Positions 18,601 to 28,200 of a stretch of DNA of 64,000 bases are shown here, piece after piece (the stretch's first letter is position 1; the number at the start of each line of letters is the position of its first letter). Made by a program: the position numbers and the translations under genes. The notes under the pieces were generated by a model, which was not told the origin of the DNA, did not search any database, and worked only from the letters and a program-made list of their open reading frames with translations. Source of the stretch: Halopolyspora algeriensis (lineage in GTDB: Bacteria; Actinomycetota; Actinomycetes; Mycobacteriales; Pseudonocardiaceae); contig NZ_QPJC01000002.1 of NCBI RefSeq assembly GCF_003337235.1, forward strand, positions 186,001 to 250,000, written 5' to 3'.

Positions 18601-20249
18601 ATTCGGTACTACGTGGGGTGCAGACAAATCTGTACACCAACTTCATGGAACGCACCTGGCAGTCCATGGCCGATACCGGAATTGTCGGGTTACTGCATCC
18701 GGAGGGCCACTTCAACGATCCCAAGGCTGGGAAATTGAGGACTGTCACCTACCAGCGACTACGACGACACTGGCAGTTCGTCAATGAGTCCCAGCTTTTC
18801 GTGGACGTGAATCATAAGGAAATTTACGGGGTGCATATATACGGTGCTCCACGCGAGGTCGATTTCGTCCAGGTAGCCAATCTGCTCGTGCCGGATACCC
18901 TGGAGCGCTCGCTGGATCACGACGGTAGTGACGAAGTCCCTGGCATCCAGCGCCCGTGGGGCGGCTGGGATCATCGGCCGCATGCTTCTCGTGCTATGCG
19001 CATCACCGAGCAGACTCTCGCCCAGTGGGCGGCCTTGTTCGATGAGCCGGGAACGCCCGCGACGCAGGCCCGCCTGCTGCGTCCGATTACTCGGGAGCAG
19101 CTCGACGCACTCGGTGCGATCTCCACATATCCCACGCGGATGGCAAACCTCGACTACCGCTGGTCCAGCGGTTGGCACGAGAAGGGCGCCAAGGAAGACG
19201 GTTACATCGAGTGGTGCACCGAGTACTCACCAAGCTGGGACGAGGTGATTCTGCAAGGCCCGCAGTTCTCGGTGGCGACCCCGTTTGCCAAAGAGCCGAA
19301 TGAGAACTGCAAGAGCAATCTCGACTACTCCGACTGGACTCTGGAAGAGCTGCCGGAGCGGGTGATTCCGCGTACCAACTACCAGCGCGCCACCGATCGC
19401 GACCGCTACGACGCGGGCCTCGACATGTGGAACGGCCAGCCCTACACCGACTACTACCGCCTCGCCTGGCGAAGTATGTCTCAGCCAGGACTAGAGAGGT
19501 CCTTGGTTGCCGCATTAATACCGTCTGGTCCCGCGCATATTCATGCTGTCAATACGCTTACAGCCGGGTCACTGCGAAACACAGCAGTTACTTCCGGGAT
19601 GTGGGCATCACTGCCACTCGACTATCTCGCCAAGAACAGCGGCGGAAATATCAAGAAAGATATTGTCGACCGTTTCCCCGCGCCGCTGGACCATCCGGCC
19701 GCGCCGCTCCTACTCCTCCGCACGCTGCGGCTGAACTGTCTGACGCGGGACTACGCGCCGCTGTGGGAGGAGCTGTACGAGTCCGGTTTCGCCGAGGACT
19801 CCTGGACCGAGCCGTTCGCGGGCTGTGCCAAGCGTGGCTTGGCCAAACTCGGCGTGGAAAAACGGGAGTGGAACTGGGAGACGCCGCTGCGCTCGGAGTT
19901 CGAGCGTCGGGCCGCGTTGGTGGAGATCGACGCGCTGGCCGCGATCATGCTCGGGCTCACGGCCGATCAGCTCTGCCTGATGTATCGCGGGCAGTTCGCG
20001 GTGCTGCGCAAGTACGAGTACAACATGTACTTCGACAACCTGGGCCGCAAGATCGCCAAGGACCACCACGCCCACGGCGTCAAGCAGCAGCCCGAGGACT
20101 TCAAGCTCCTCCAGGCTTACCTCGACGAGGAGGACTCCGGCGACCTCCTGGACCGCTACGAGGAACCTATCACCCCGGTGGACCGCGAAGCCGAAATGCG
20201 CGCCGCCTACGCCGACTTCACTCGCAGGCTGGAGCAGGAAAACCGATGA
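15621..20249 (+). CDS. Giant N6-adenine DNA methyltransferase, DrmMI/type IIG-like
   Basis: A 1542-residue protein. The long N-terminal half (1-530) has no motif I can name. SAM-binding motif I is CEPAMGSGAF (about 560-569) and the catalytic motif IV is NPPW (about 925-928), marking an N6-adenine methyltransferase of the Eco57I/PglX/DrmMI type. The unusually long motif I-IV spacing contains a charged helical insert. The C-terminal part should hold target recognition. Part of that region (about 18.5-19.7 kb) is visibly A/T-richer than its flanks. AAAAGGG precedes the ATG. The next gene starts inside its stop codon. No PD-(D/E)XK motif is evident here, so it probably provides self-marking while other subunits attack. 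Confidence 0.88.
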   Translation: MYDSIRNVGDFLSPHWLSEAFPGKLKALAKEWRERGEYGKHSPLRGLSGVSGVFLKAKAELPQPREEGYAAAVTELHRLVLGALGIEAETTELDTEQSETPVTVPLLARNQSPTGEALHVLQAAPVDDVDDLFGEEGRLLDPVRVHTGARADTAKSESITAVPKAVQQLFLTEAAPRFVLVLAGGWMVLSDVERWAEGRYIAFDMDTALSRKDDKATGELAWLAGLASADVLLPSQEGTSLLTTFSEDSIKHAVGVSEDLREGLRISVELIANEVIAQRRKRGEPVEGIPELPRELTTQSLRFLYRILFLLYAEARPELGILPVGAPEYDAGYGLDRLRELIQVPLTGPSRDGHHLHDSLRLLFRLVNDGHRVGTSGGDGLVFEPLRADLFDPKYAQHVDNVNLSNAVLQRVLALLLLSKPSKRKGDRRGFVSYAQLGINQLGAVYEGLMAYSGFLADRDLAELAKDGDADKGCWLVPVENLGRYDEKHVVRREDPISGEKRNVVHRTGTFVYRLSGRDRQRSASFYTPEVLTRTVVRHSLAELLSEDTRAEDILELRVCEPAMGSGAFLNEALNQLAAEYLRRRQTERGEQIPPEAYLDELQKVKAYLALHRCYGVDLNDTARELAEVSLWLNVMHPGLQAPWFGLHLKRGNSLIGARRAAYDLTSLGRAKKSWTSTPPTDRPLNEGALPEGEIHHFLLPAAGWGAPGDAKQAKERAPERAKQLRDWSKSVTKKPSEKQAQRLRGLARRVERLWELSLRRLEISEREVARHVDVWGATVPQEASAVSREQVESELHDPDGPYLRLRLAMDAWCALFFWPLTGEAEPPDLEEWIGTLEGLLGVHGKQAPKGQGSLHETVERFDELANLDELERGYFGMQPVATLLGKHPWLGVARTIAQQEGFFHWELDFAQVFRRGGFDLQLGNPPWVRPTWKDDETLAEFDPFFVLQEKIPEATFRKCRAEVLAEPAAERQYLDELASWSGLNEHLGSAVEHSVLRGVQTNLYTNFMERTWQSMADTGIVGLLHPEGHFNDPKAGKLRTVTYQRLRRHWQFVNESQLFVDVNHKEIYGVHIYGAPREVDFVQVANLLVPDTLERSLDHDGSDEVPGIQRPWGGWDHRPHASRAMRITEQTLAQWAALFDEPGTPATQARLLRPITREQLDALGAISTYPTRMANLDYRWSSGWHEKGAKEDGYIEWCTEYSPSWDEVILQGPQFSVATPFAKEPNENCKSNLDYSDWTLEELPERVIPRTNYQRATDRDRYDAGLDMWNGQPYTDYYRLAWRSMSQPGLERSLVAALIPSGPAHIHAVNTLTAGSLRNTAVTSGMWASLPLDYLAKNSGGNIKKDIVDRFPAPLDHPAAPLLLLRTLRLNCLTRDYAPLWEELYESGFAEDSWTEPFAGCAKRGLAKLGVEKREWNWETPLRSEFERRAALVEIDALAAIMLGLTADQLCLMYRGQFAVLRKYEYNMYFDNLGRKIAKDHHAHGVKQQPEDFKLLQAYLDEEDSGDLLDRYEEPITPVDREAEMRAAYADFTRRLEQENR

Positions 20250-22063
20250 AGTCCGACACGCACACGGTCAAGCAACTGTTCAAGCAGGACGTTCGCTACA
20301 TGGTGCCGCTCTACCAGCGGCCCTACGTCTGGAACAGGGCGGAGCAGTGGGAACCACTGTGGAAGGACGTCACCGATCTGCTCCAGCACCAGGAGAGCGG
20401 CACCGAGTCGTGGTCGCACTTCCTCGGCGCGGTCGTGCTGGACCACGAGAAGACGGTGCCGGGGCAGATCCCGCGCTACACGGTGATCGACGGGCAGCAG
20501 CGGCTGACCACGCTGCAGCTGCTGATCGCGGCGGCGGCCAGGGCCGCGGCGGAGGCCGGAGCGGAGAAGGACGCCAAGCTGCTTCGTGGCCTGGTGGCCA
20601 ACGATCCGCTCGAAGCCGAAGGCATCGACCGGTTCAAGGTGTGGCCGACGAACGCGAACCGCGCAGCCTTCGCGGCCGTCATGGCCGAGGACGGGCCGCC
20701 GCAGGGCCACACCGACGACCCCGGCAACCTCATCGACGAAGCGTTCGACTACTTCACCGACCGGGCCGCCGAGTACCTCAAGGGCGAGGGGGTGGAGCAC
20801 CCGGACGAGGAGGAGATCGCCACTCGTGCCGAGCGGCTGCGGATCACGCTGTGCGAGCTGCTCAAGGTCGTCGCGATCACGCTGGAGCAGGACGACAACG
20901 CGCAGGTGATCTTCGAGACGCTCAACGCGCGCGGAACTCCGCTGCTGTCGCTGGACCTGGTCAAGAATGCGGTCTTCCACCGGGCCGGCAACGAGGGCCG
21001 CGACACGGACAGGCTCTACGAGCGGGTGTGGAAGCCGCAGCTCGACGACGACCACTGGCGCGAGGAACAACGCCAGGGCAGGCTCAACCGCCCCCGGGGT
21101 GAGCTGTTCCTGATGCACTGGCTGACCATGCGGCTGGAGCGCGTCGTTCCCGCCACCGAACTGTTCGCGACCTTCCGGCAGGGCATCCTGGACCGGACCG
21201 GCGACGCGGAGGCGCTGATCCGCGAACTCTGCGCCGACGCCGAGGTCATACGCTCGTTCGAGAACATGTCCCCGGACACGCCGGAAGGCGAGTTCTTCGC
21301 CCGCTTCGAGGCGCTGAACGCGGGAACCTTCCAGCCGCTCGTGCTGCTGCTGTTCCGCTCGCCGGAGGTGACCGTCGAACGCAGGCGGCGGGCGCTGCGC
21401 ATCCTCGAGTCCTGGCTCGCGCGGCGTGCGCTGATGCGGCTGACCACCCAGAACTACAACAGGCTCGTCGCGAGCCTGCTCGGGAAGATGAAGGCCGACC
21501 TCCCGCGTGCCGACGAGGTGCTGCGGGATGCGCTCGCCGGCCCCGAGGGCGCCTCCGGCCACTGGCCCCGCGACGCCGAGTTCGTCGACCACCTGTGCAG
21601 CCGCGAGGCCTACAACAACGTGGCCAAGTACCGCCTGACCATGGCGTTGGCGGCGGTCGAGGCGAGCCTGCACTCCAACAAGACCGAGCAACTGCTGGGC
21701 GGTGAGTCCTACTCGTTGGAGCACCTGCTGCCGCAGAACTGGGAGCAGCACTGGCCGCTGACCGACTCCACCGGCGCCCCGCTGGAGGGGGAAGCGCTCG
21801 CGCGGGCTTCGGAGGAACGCTCCGCTCGGCTGCACCGGCTGGGCAACCTGACCATCGTCGCGCAGTCGCTCAACTCGGCCCTGTCCAACGCCCCCTGGAC
21901 GAAGAAGCGCAGCGAGCTGAACCGGCACAGCGTCCTGCTGCTGAACTCCCGGCTCGCCGAACGCGACACCTGGGACGAACAGGCCATCGACGAGCACGGC
22001 GAATGGCTGGCCCGGCGCCTGACCGAAATCTGGCCCGGCCCGGAAAGCAGCAACTGGGCATGA
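20246..22063 (+). CDS. DUF262/DUF1524 nuclease, GmrSD/BrxU-like
   Basis: A 605-residue protein with the two domains of modification-dependent GmrSD-type enzymes. The DUF262 part (1-260) shows VPLYQRPYVW (20-29), DGQQRLTTLQLL (D82 onward) and FETLNARGTPL, a ParB-like NTP-binding fold. The C-terminal DUF1524 part carries an HNH-type nuclease, SLEHLLPQNW (H493) and LGNLTIVAQSLN (N534). GmrSD and BrxU cut modified phage DNA, so this subunit could target phages that evade the other components. It overlaps the methyltransferase gene by four bases (ATGA), which argues for a shared function rather than chance adjacency. Confidence 0.9.
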   Translation: MKSDTHTVKQLFKQDVRYMVPLYQRPYVWNRAEQWEPLWKDVTDLLQHQESGTESWSHFLGAVVLDHEKTVPGQIPRYTVIDGQQRLTTLQLLIAAAARAAAEAGAEKDAKLLRGLVANDPLEAEGIDRFKVWPTNANRAAFAAVMAEDGPPQGHTDDPGNLIDEAFDYFTDRAAEYLKGEGVEHPDEEEIATRAERLRITLCELLKVVAITLEQDDNAQVIFETLNARGTPLLSLDLVKNAVFHRAGNEGRDTDRLYERVWKPQLDDDHWREEQRQGRLNRPRGELFLMHWLTMRLERVVPATELFATFRQGILDRTGDAEALIRELCADAEVIRSFENMSPDTPEGEFFARFEALNAGTFQPLVLLLFRSPEVTVERRRRALRILESWLARRALMRLTTQNYNRLVASLLGKMKADLPRADEVLRDALAGPEGASGHWPRDAEFVDHLCSREAYNNVAKYRLTMALAAVEASLHSNKTEQLLGGESYSLEHLLPQNWEQHWPLTDSTGAPLEGEALARASEERSARLHRLGNLTIVAQSLNSALSNAPWTKKRSELNRHSVLLLNSRLAERDTWDEQAIDEHGEWLARRLTEIWPGPESSNWA

Positions 22064-22212
22064 ATCCTCAACGCGACATCACCAGTGCCGTGCGGCTGCA
22101 CAAGCCACAAAACGCGATGACCTGCGTCAGCTCAGCGACAACGTCGAACGCGGTAGTGCGGGTAGGTGTCACTCGCATCGAGACGAGCGAACTCGCCCGG
22201 GGAAGGACATGA
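22060..22212 (+). CDS. Coupled micro-ORF of 50 residues
   Basis: An ATG overlaps the DUF262/DUF1524 stop by four bases (ATGA at 22060), and the resulting 50-codon frame ends in a TGA that overlaps the ATG at 22209 in the same way. Without it, the island would have an unexplained 145-base gap between two otherwise coupled genes. The peptide (starting MNPQRDITSAVRLHKPQ) is basic and Ser/Thr-rich with no known domain. Its third codon positions are less G/C-rich than those of its neighbours. It may be a translation-coupling bridge, a small subunit or a chance frame. Confidence 0.4.
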   Translation: MNPQRDITSAVRLHKPQNAMTCVSSATTSNAVVRVGVTRIETSELARGRT

Positions 22213-22214
22213 CC

Positions 22215-25200
22215 ATGTATCCGTCGTTGCTGGCGGAGGAGACCAAGCGTGCGGTCACCGAGTACCTGTCCACGACGTTCGCCCTGACCGACGACGACAC
22301 GCGCGCGGCACTCGAGGACTTCCTGCTGGACCCCTCCGGCGGCATCTTCCGCGGCCCCTACCTGCGTGTGCGGACACCCTTCCAACCGGTGACCGAAACG
22401 TGGCGCTCGCCGCTGGACTGGCAGCCGAAAGATTTCCAGCCGTACCGGCACCAGGCACGTGCCTTCGAACGCCTCGCCGACCGGGACTCACCGGCTCAGC
22501 CGACGATCGTCACCACCGGAACCGGCTCGGGCAAGACCGAAGCCTTCCTCTTCCCGCTGCTGGACCACGCGGCACGTGCCAAGGCACGCGGCGAGACCGG
22601 CATCAAGGCCATCGTGCTCTACCCGATGAACGCGCTGGTGTCCGACCAGGCCCGGCGCATCGCCGAACTGCTGCACGACGAGCCACACCTGCACGGGGTG
22701 ACCGCCGGCGTGTACATCGGCGGGGAAGGAAACCACACCCGGCTCAGCCGCGAGCACCTCGTGGACTCCCGCCAAGCACTGCGGGAAGAACCGCCGGACA
22801 TCCTGCTGACCAACTACAAGATGCTCGACCTGCTGCTGCAGCGCCCCGCCGACGCGCCACTGTGGTCGCAGTCGGCCACCAGCCTGCGCTACCTGGTGCT
22901 CGACGAGTTCCACACCTACGACGGCGCCCAGGGCACCGACGTGGCGATGCTGCTGCGCAGACTCGGCGCCACGGTGAAAGTCGCCGAACCCGGCAAACCG
23001 CTCGGGCGCATCACCCCGGTGGCGACCTCGGCCACGCTCGGCGGCACGACCCGCTCGGCCGAACTGCGCACCTTCGCCGAAACGATCTTCGGCACCCCCT
23101 TCGACCCCGACTCCGTGGTCACCGAGGAGCGGCTCGACGCGGCCGACGTGGTCTCCGATGTGGACTTCGAGCTGGACCCTCCCGACGTGGAGTCGGTGAC
23201 GGCCCTGCCGGTACCGGACGCGGCCCGGAAGGACTCGTGGCAGCCGCTGGCGCACATGTTCCTGGGCGGGGCCATGTCGAGCCGCACCTCCCTCGGACAC
23301 CGCCTCAGCCGCAGCTACCTGACCCGCGCGGTCATCCAGGCGCTGTCGTCCGGACCGTTGACGCTGACCGAAGCAGTCGATGCGGTGGCCAACTCGGGAG
23401 TGCTGCAGTGGGGCGTTGCCAAGCAGCGAAACCCGCGCAAGGTCGAACAGGCGCTGCTGCGGTTCCTCGCCGTCCTGTCGGCCGCGCGGGTGCACACCGA
23501 CCACGGCCGCACCCGGCCCCTGGTGAACCTGGAAGTGCAGCTGTGGGTCCGCGAGGTCACCCGGATGCTGCGCGCCGTGTCCTCCACGCCGCACTTCGCG
23601 TGGTGGCACGACGGCCCCCGCGAGGACGAAGTCCGGTACCTGCCCGCCGCCTACTGCCGGGTGTGCGGACGATCCGGATGGCAGGCCGTGGCCACCGAGC
23701 TGGACGAAGCGCTCGAAGGCGCCCCGGAGAAGATCTGGCGGGCCAGCGTCACCGACCGCGCCAGCATTCGCACCGTGCTGCTGGCCGGAGAGGACGAACC
23801 CGGCGCGCGCCGGATCGACCCCCACACGCTGGCCTACGGCCGCGACAACGAAGAAGGCCTGCCCGTCCTGGTCACGCCCGACGCCGACGCGGCCAAGGAG
23901 CAGCGCTGCCCCTCCTGCGGTACCGACGACGCGGTGCGGTTCCTCGGCTCGTCGGTGGCCACCCTGGTCAGCGTCGCGCTCACCCAACTGTTCGGCTCCG
24001 ACCTGGTGGCCGACGAGGAGAAGAAAACCCTCGTGTTCACCGACTCGGTGCAGGACGCCGCGCACCGGTCCGCGTTCATCGAGGGCCGTGCCTTCCAGTT
24101 CAACCTGCGCTCGGCCGTGCTGTGCGAAACCGGCCGGGAACGCCGCAGCCTCGCCGACGTCACCCGGGGCCTGGCCGCCAGCAGCACCGACGATCTCTAC
24201 GCCATCGCACCGCCCGACTTCTCCCAACGGCTCGGGCTGACCGGGCAGTGGCTCGACCGCGATTCCGGCGGTCAGTACCGGTCGCTGCTGGGCACCCGCT
24301 TGGGCTTCCAGACCCACCTCGAACTGGGACTGCGCTCCCGGATGGGGCGCACCCTCGAACTGACCGGGGCGCTCGCGGTCGACTACGACCTGGACCTGGA
24401 CCGCCACGCCGACCTGGCCCGCGACACCCACGAGGGCCTTCCCGAGCGGGGCCTCACCATGCCCGGCACCGCGGCCTACCGCACCTGGATCCTCGGGCTG
24501 CTCGACCGGCTGCGACGCCGCGGCGGCATCGCACACCCCTGGCTGACCTCCTACATCGCGCGGGACGGCAATCCGTGGCCGATCTCGCTGGGCAGCCCCC
24601 GAGGCATGCAACGGTTCCCCTACGGCAGGCGAGCACCGCAGTTCTTCACCGACGCCTCGAAATCCCGCTTCGACAGCCTGCGCCCGCGCAGCGACTCCTG
24701 GGTGACCGACTGGACCGTGCGCTGCCTCGGCGCCACGCCCACCGAAGCTCGGGCACTGCTGGAATCGGTCATGCGCACCCTCGCCGACAGCGCCGAGTCA
24801 CCGCTGGTGCGGCACACCTCCCACTCCGGGGCCTCGATCTACGGGCTCGACCCGGCCCGCATCCTGCTGACCCCGCTGGAGAAGGCACAACTCGAAACCG
24901 CGCAGCTGCGCTGCCCCAAATGCCACCACATCCAGCCGGTTTCACCCGAACGCCGCGACTCGTGGCACGAAGCGCCGTGCCCACGGATGCGCTGCACCGG
25001 GGCCCTCGAACCGCACCCGGTGCGCGAGGACAACTTCTACCGCCGCCTCTACCGCTCGGGACGGCTGCGGCACCTGGTCACCCACGAGCACACCGCCCTG
25101 CTGGACGACAAGACCCGCCAGCGGGTCGAGCGCAGCTTCTCGTCCGGGCAATCCCCCATCGACCCGAACGTGCTGACCTGCACGCCCACGCTCGAGCTCG

Positions 25201-28200
25201 GTATCGACATCGGCGACCTGTCCACCGTCGGGCTGGCCTCCCTGCCGCGCAGTCCCGCGAACTACCTGCAACGGGCGGGACGTGCCGGACGTGCCACCGG
25301 CAACGCGCTGATCCTCGCGGCCGTGCCCAGCAGCCCCCGGGACCTGTACTACCTGTCCGAACCCAAACACCTCATCGACGGCGAGATCACCCCGCCCGCC
25401 GCGTACCTGGCCGCGACCGAGCTGCTGCAGCGGCAGTACCTCGCGTTCTGCCTCGACCGGGTGGCGAACGGTGACCTGCGGCTGGGTCGCGACATGCCCC
25501 GGCTGCTCGGGCCGTTGCTGGAACACGGGCTGGCCGAGGGGAGCTGGCTGCGGCAGTTCGTGGACACCGTCACCGAGCGTGCTGCCGAGCTGGCAGCACA
25601 GTTCCTCGAGCTCTACGCCGAGCAGCTCGACGAACCCGCCAGGTACAGCATCCGCGAATTCGCCGCGAAGGGTCTGCGCAACGCGATCGCGCAGGCCTCC
25701 GCCGAATGGTCGGCACACCGGCAGGAACTGCAGAAACGGTTCGGCGAACTCGCCACGGCCATCAGCGACCTCGAAAAGCAGGGCCACCTCGACGACACCC
25801 AGCTCGAGGACCGCAGGCGCTGGTCCGGGGAATCGAAGGCAGTCTCGGCGATGCTGCAGGAAAGCTGGCAACGCAACGCCCTCACCGGGCTCGGCGAGCT
25901 GGGCCTGCTGCCGAACTACAACCTGCGGGACGACTACACGGAACTGGACGTCTCACTGTGGTGGACCACCGACGACGAAGGTGACCGCAGCCTGCAGACC
26001 AGCGAGCACAGCTACGGCCGGGGCAGTAAAACAGCGCTGACCGAATTCGCCCCGGGAGCCGTGTTCTACGCGCAGGGCTACCGGGTGGAGGTCGACGCCC
26101 TCGAAATCGGTCCGGCAGGGCAGCCGCACTGGCGCTCCACGCGGCTGTGCCCCGAATGCGGCTGGGGCACCACCACCGTGACGCCGGCGCCCGGCTCGTG
26201 CCCCCGGTGCGGCAACACCGGGGTCGCCGACGCGGGCTCAGTGCACAAGGTCCTGGAGCTGCGCAGGGTCTCCGCGGTGCACCACCGCGACGAGGCGCTG
26301 ATCGAGGACGAGACCGAGGACCGCACCCGTACCCGGTTCGCCACGGTCACCGGAGTCGATGTCGCACCGGAGCACATCGAGCACGCCTGGCGGCTCTCCG
26401 AGCGTGTTTTCGGCGCCGAGTACGTCCGGCAGGCCACGATCCGCACGCTCAACCTCGGCAGGGCGGACCGGAAGGGCTCGGAAGCGGCGATCAGCGGCGA
26501 GCGAGGATCGACACCGCGCTTCACCACCTGCGGCTACTGCGGCGTGGTCTGGCAGCACGGACCCGAGGAGAAGGTCCGGCACCGCGGCTGGTGCTCCACC
26601 CGGCGCGGAACCCCCACCAGTTGGGAAGAGCTGCTGCTGTCCCACCAGATCACCACGCAGGCCGTGCGGCTGCTGCTGCCGGTGTCGACCTTCCACGCCG
26701 ACACGCGGCTGACCTCCTTCAAAACCGCCCTGCTGCTGGGGCTACGGCACGACTTCGGCGGAGACCCGCAGCACCTCGACGTGGTCACCGCCCGCATGCC
26801 GGACGAGTACGGCCGCACCCGGCGGTTCCTGGTGCTGCACGACACCGTGCCCGGCGGCACCGGCTACCTCGACCGGTTCGGCGAGCCGCAGCGGATGCGC
26901 CGGATCCTGCAGCAGGCCCACGACGTGCTGGCCTCGTGTTCCTGCCAGCACGAAGGCAGGGCGGCCTGCCACCGCTGCCTGCTGGGGGTGGCCACGCGCA
27001 ACGAGGTGGAGCACGCGCACCGGCGCGTCGCCCGCGAACTGCTCGCGGACCTGCTCGAAAACTGGACCGTGGAGGACATCGGCAGCGTCACCGGCATCGA
27101 CATCTCCTCGGTGCAACTGTCCGAACTGGAACTGCGCTTCCGCGAACAACTCAAACGCGGGGTGGACCAGCACAGCGGCCAATCGTGGACCGCCGCGATG
27201 GGCAACAAGGGCGAAGAGCTCGACATCCGGCTGCTCGGCCCGGACGAGCAGCCGCGGCGGTGGACCCTGCGACCGCTGGTGCCGGTGCAGGCCGGAAGCG
27301 TCGCCACCGAACCGGACTTCCTGCTCACCCGGCAGGATGCCCAGGACGCTCCCGTGGCGATCTACCTCGACGGCAAGGCCTACCACGCCTCGGCGGAAAC
27401 CGACCGCACCGCCGATGACGCGCGCAAGCGCTGCGCCCTGCGCGACAACGGCCACCGGGTCTGGTCCCTGACGTGGGACGACGTCGAGAGCTACACGCGT
27501 CTGCTGGACGGGCACCGCAGCAAGCAGCCCGACCTCGTCGACACCGCCGTGCGCAACGCCGCTCGCTCCCACGTGGCCGACACCCGAGTGGAAGCGCTGT
27601 GGGGCAACCCGATGGCGGCGCTGCTGGCGTACCTGTGCGACCCGTCCGCACCGGTGTGGGAGGAAACCGCGGTACAGACCTGCCTCGCCCTGCTGAAAGC
27701 GCAGAAGGACGCCGCCACGAAATTCGTCCAGCGCGAGCCCGACGGGCTCGCCGGTGCGCTCGCCTCCTGGGCCGGCGGGGAGAAGCTCCCAAGCGGCAGC
27801 GGCACCATCATCCTCGCCCCGCGTGCGGGGCTGTCCGGGCTGCCGATCGCCGTCGTCGGCAGTACCGAAGGCAAAGGAACACACAGCGTCGGTGCCCTGA
27901 CCGTGCTCGACGACCGCCCCAGCGAAGTCGGCGGCCCCACCCATGATCAACAATGGCGAGACTGGCTGCGCTGGTCGAACCTGCTGCAGTTCCTGCCGCT
28001 GCCCCGCATCGGCCACACCATGCCGCTGCGGATGGCCGAAATCTGGACACGTCGATCGCTCGACGTGTTCCGGGGCCGCACCCCGCCGCTGGCGCTGAGC
28101 GGCCAGGAGAAGGTACCGGTCACCGTCGACGTCAGCCACCCACAATGGGAGATCGTGCTCGAATACACCGACGAATGCCTGGAGCACGTGGGCAGACGGC

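Noticed and set aside
22166-25474. Plus-strand 1102-codon frame inside the giant helicase gene
   Set aside because: Arg/Pro/Gly/Ala-rich sequence without motifs. The other frame carries Walker A, DEAH and QRAGRAGR motifs.
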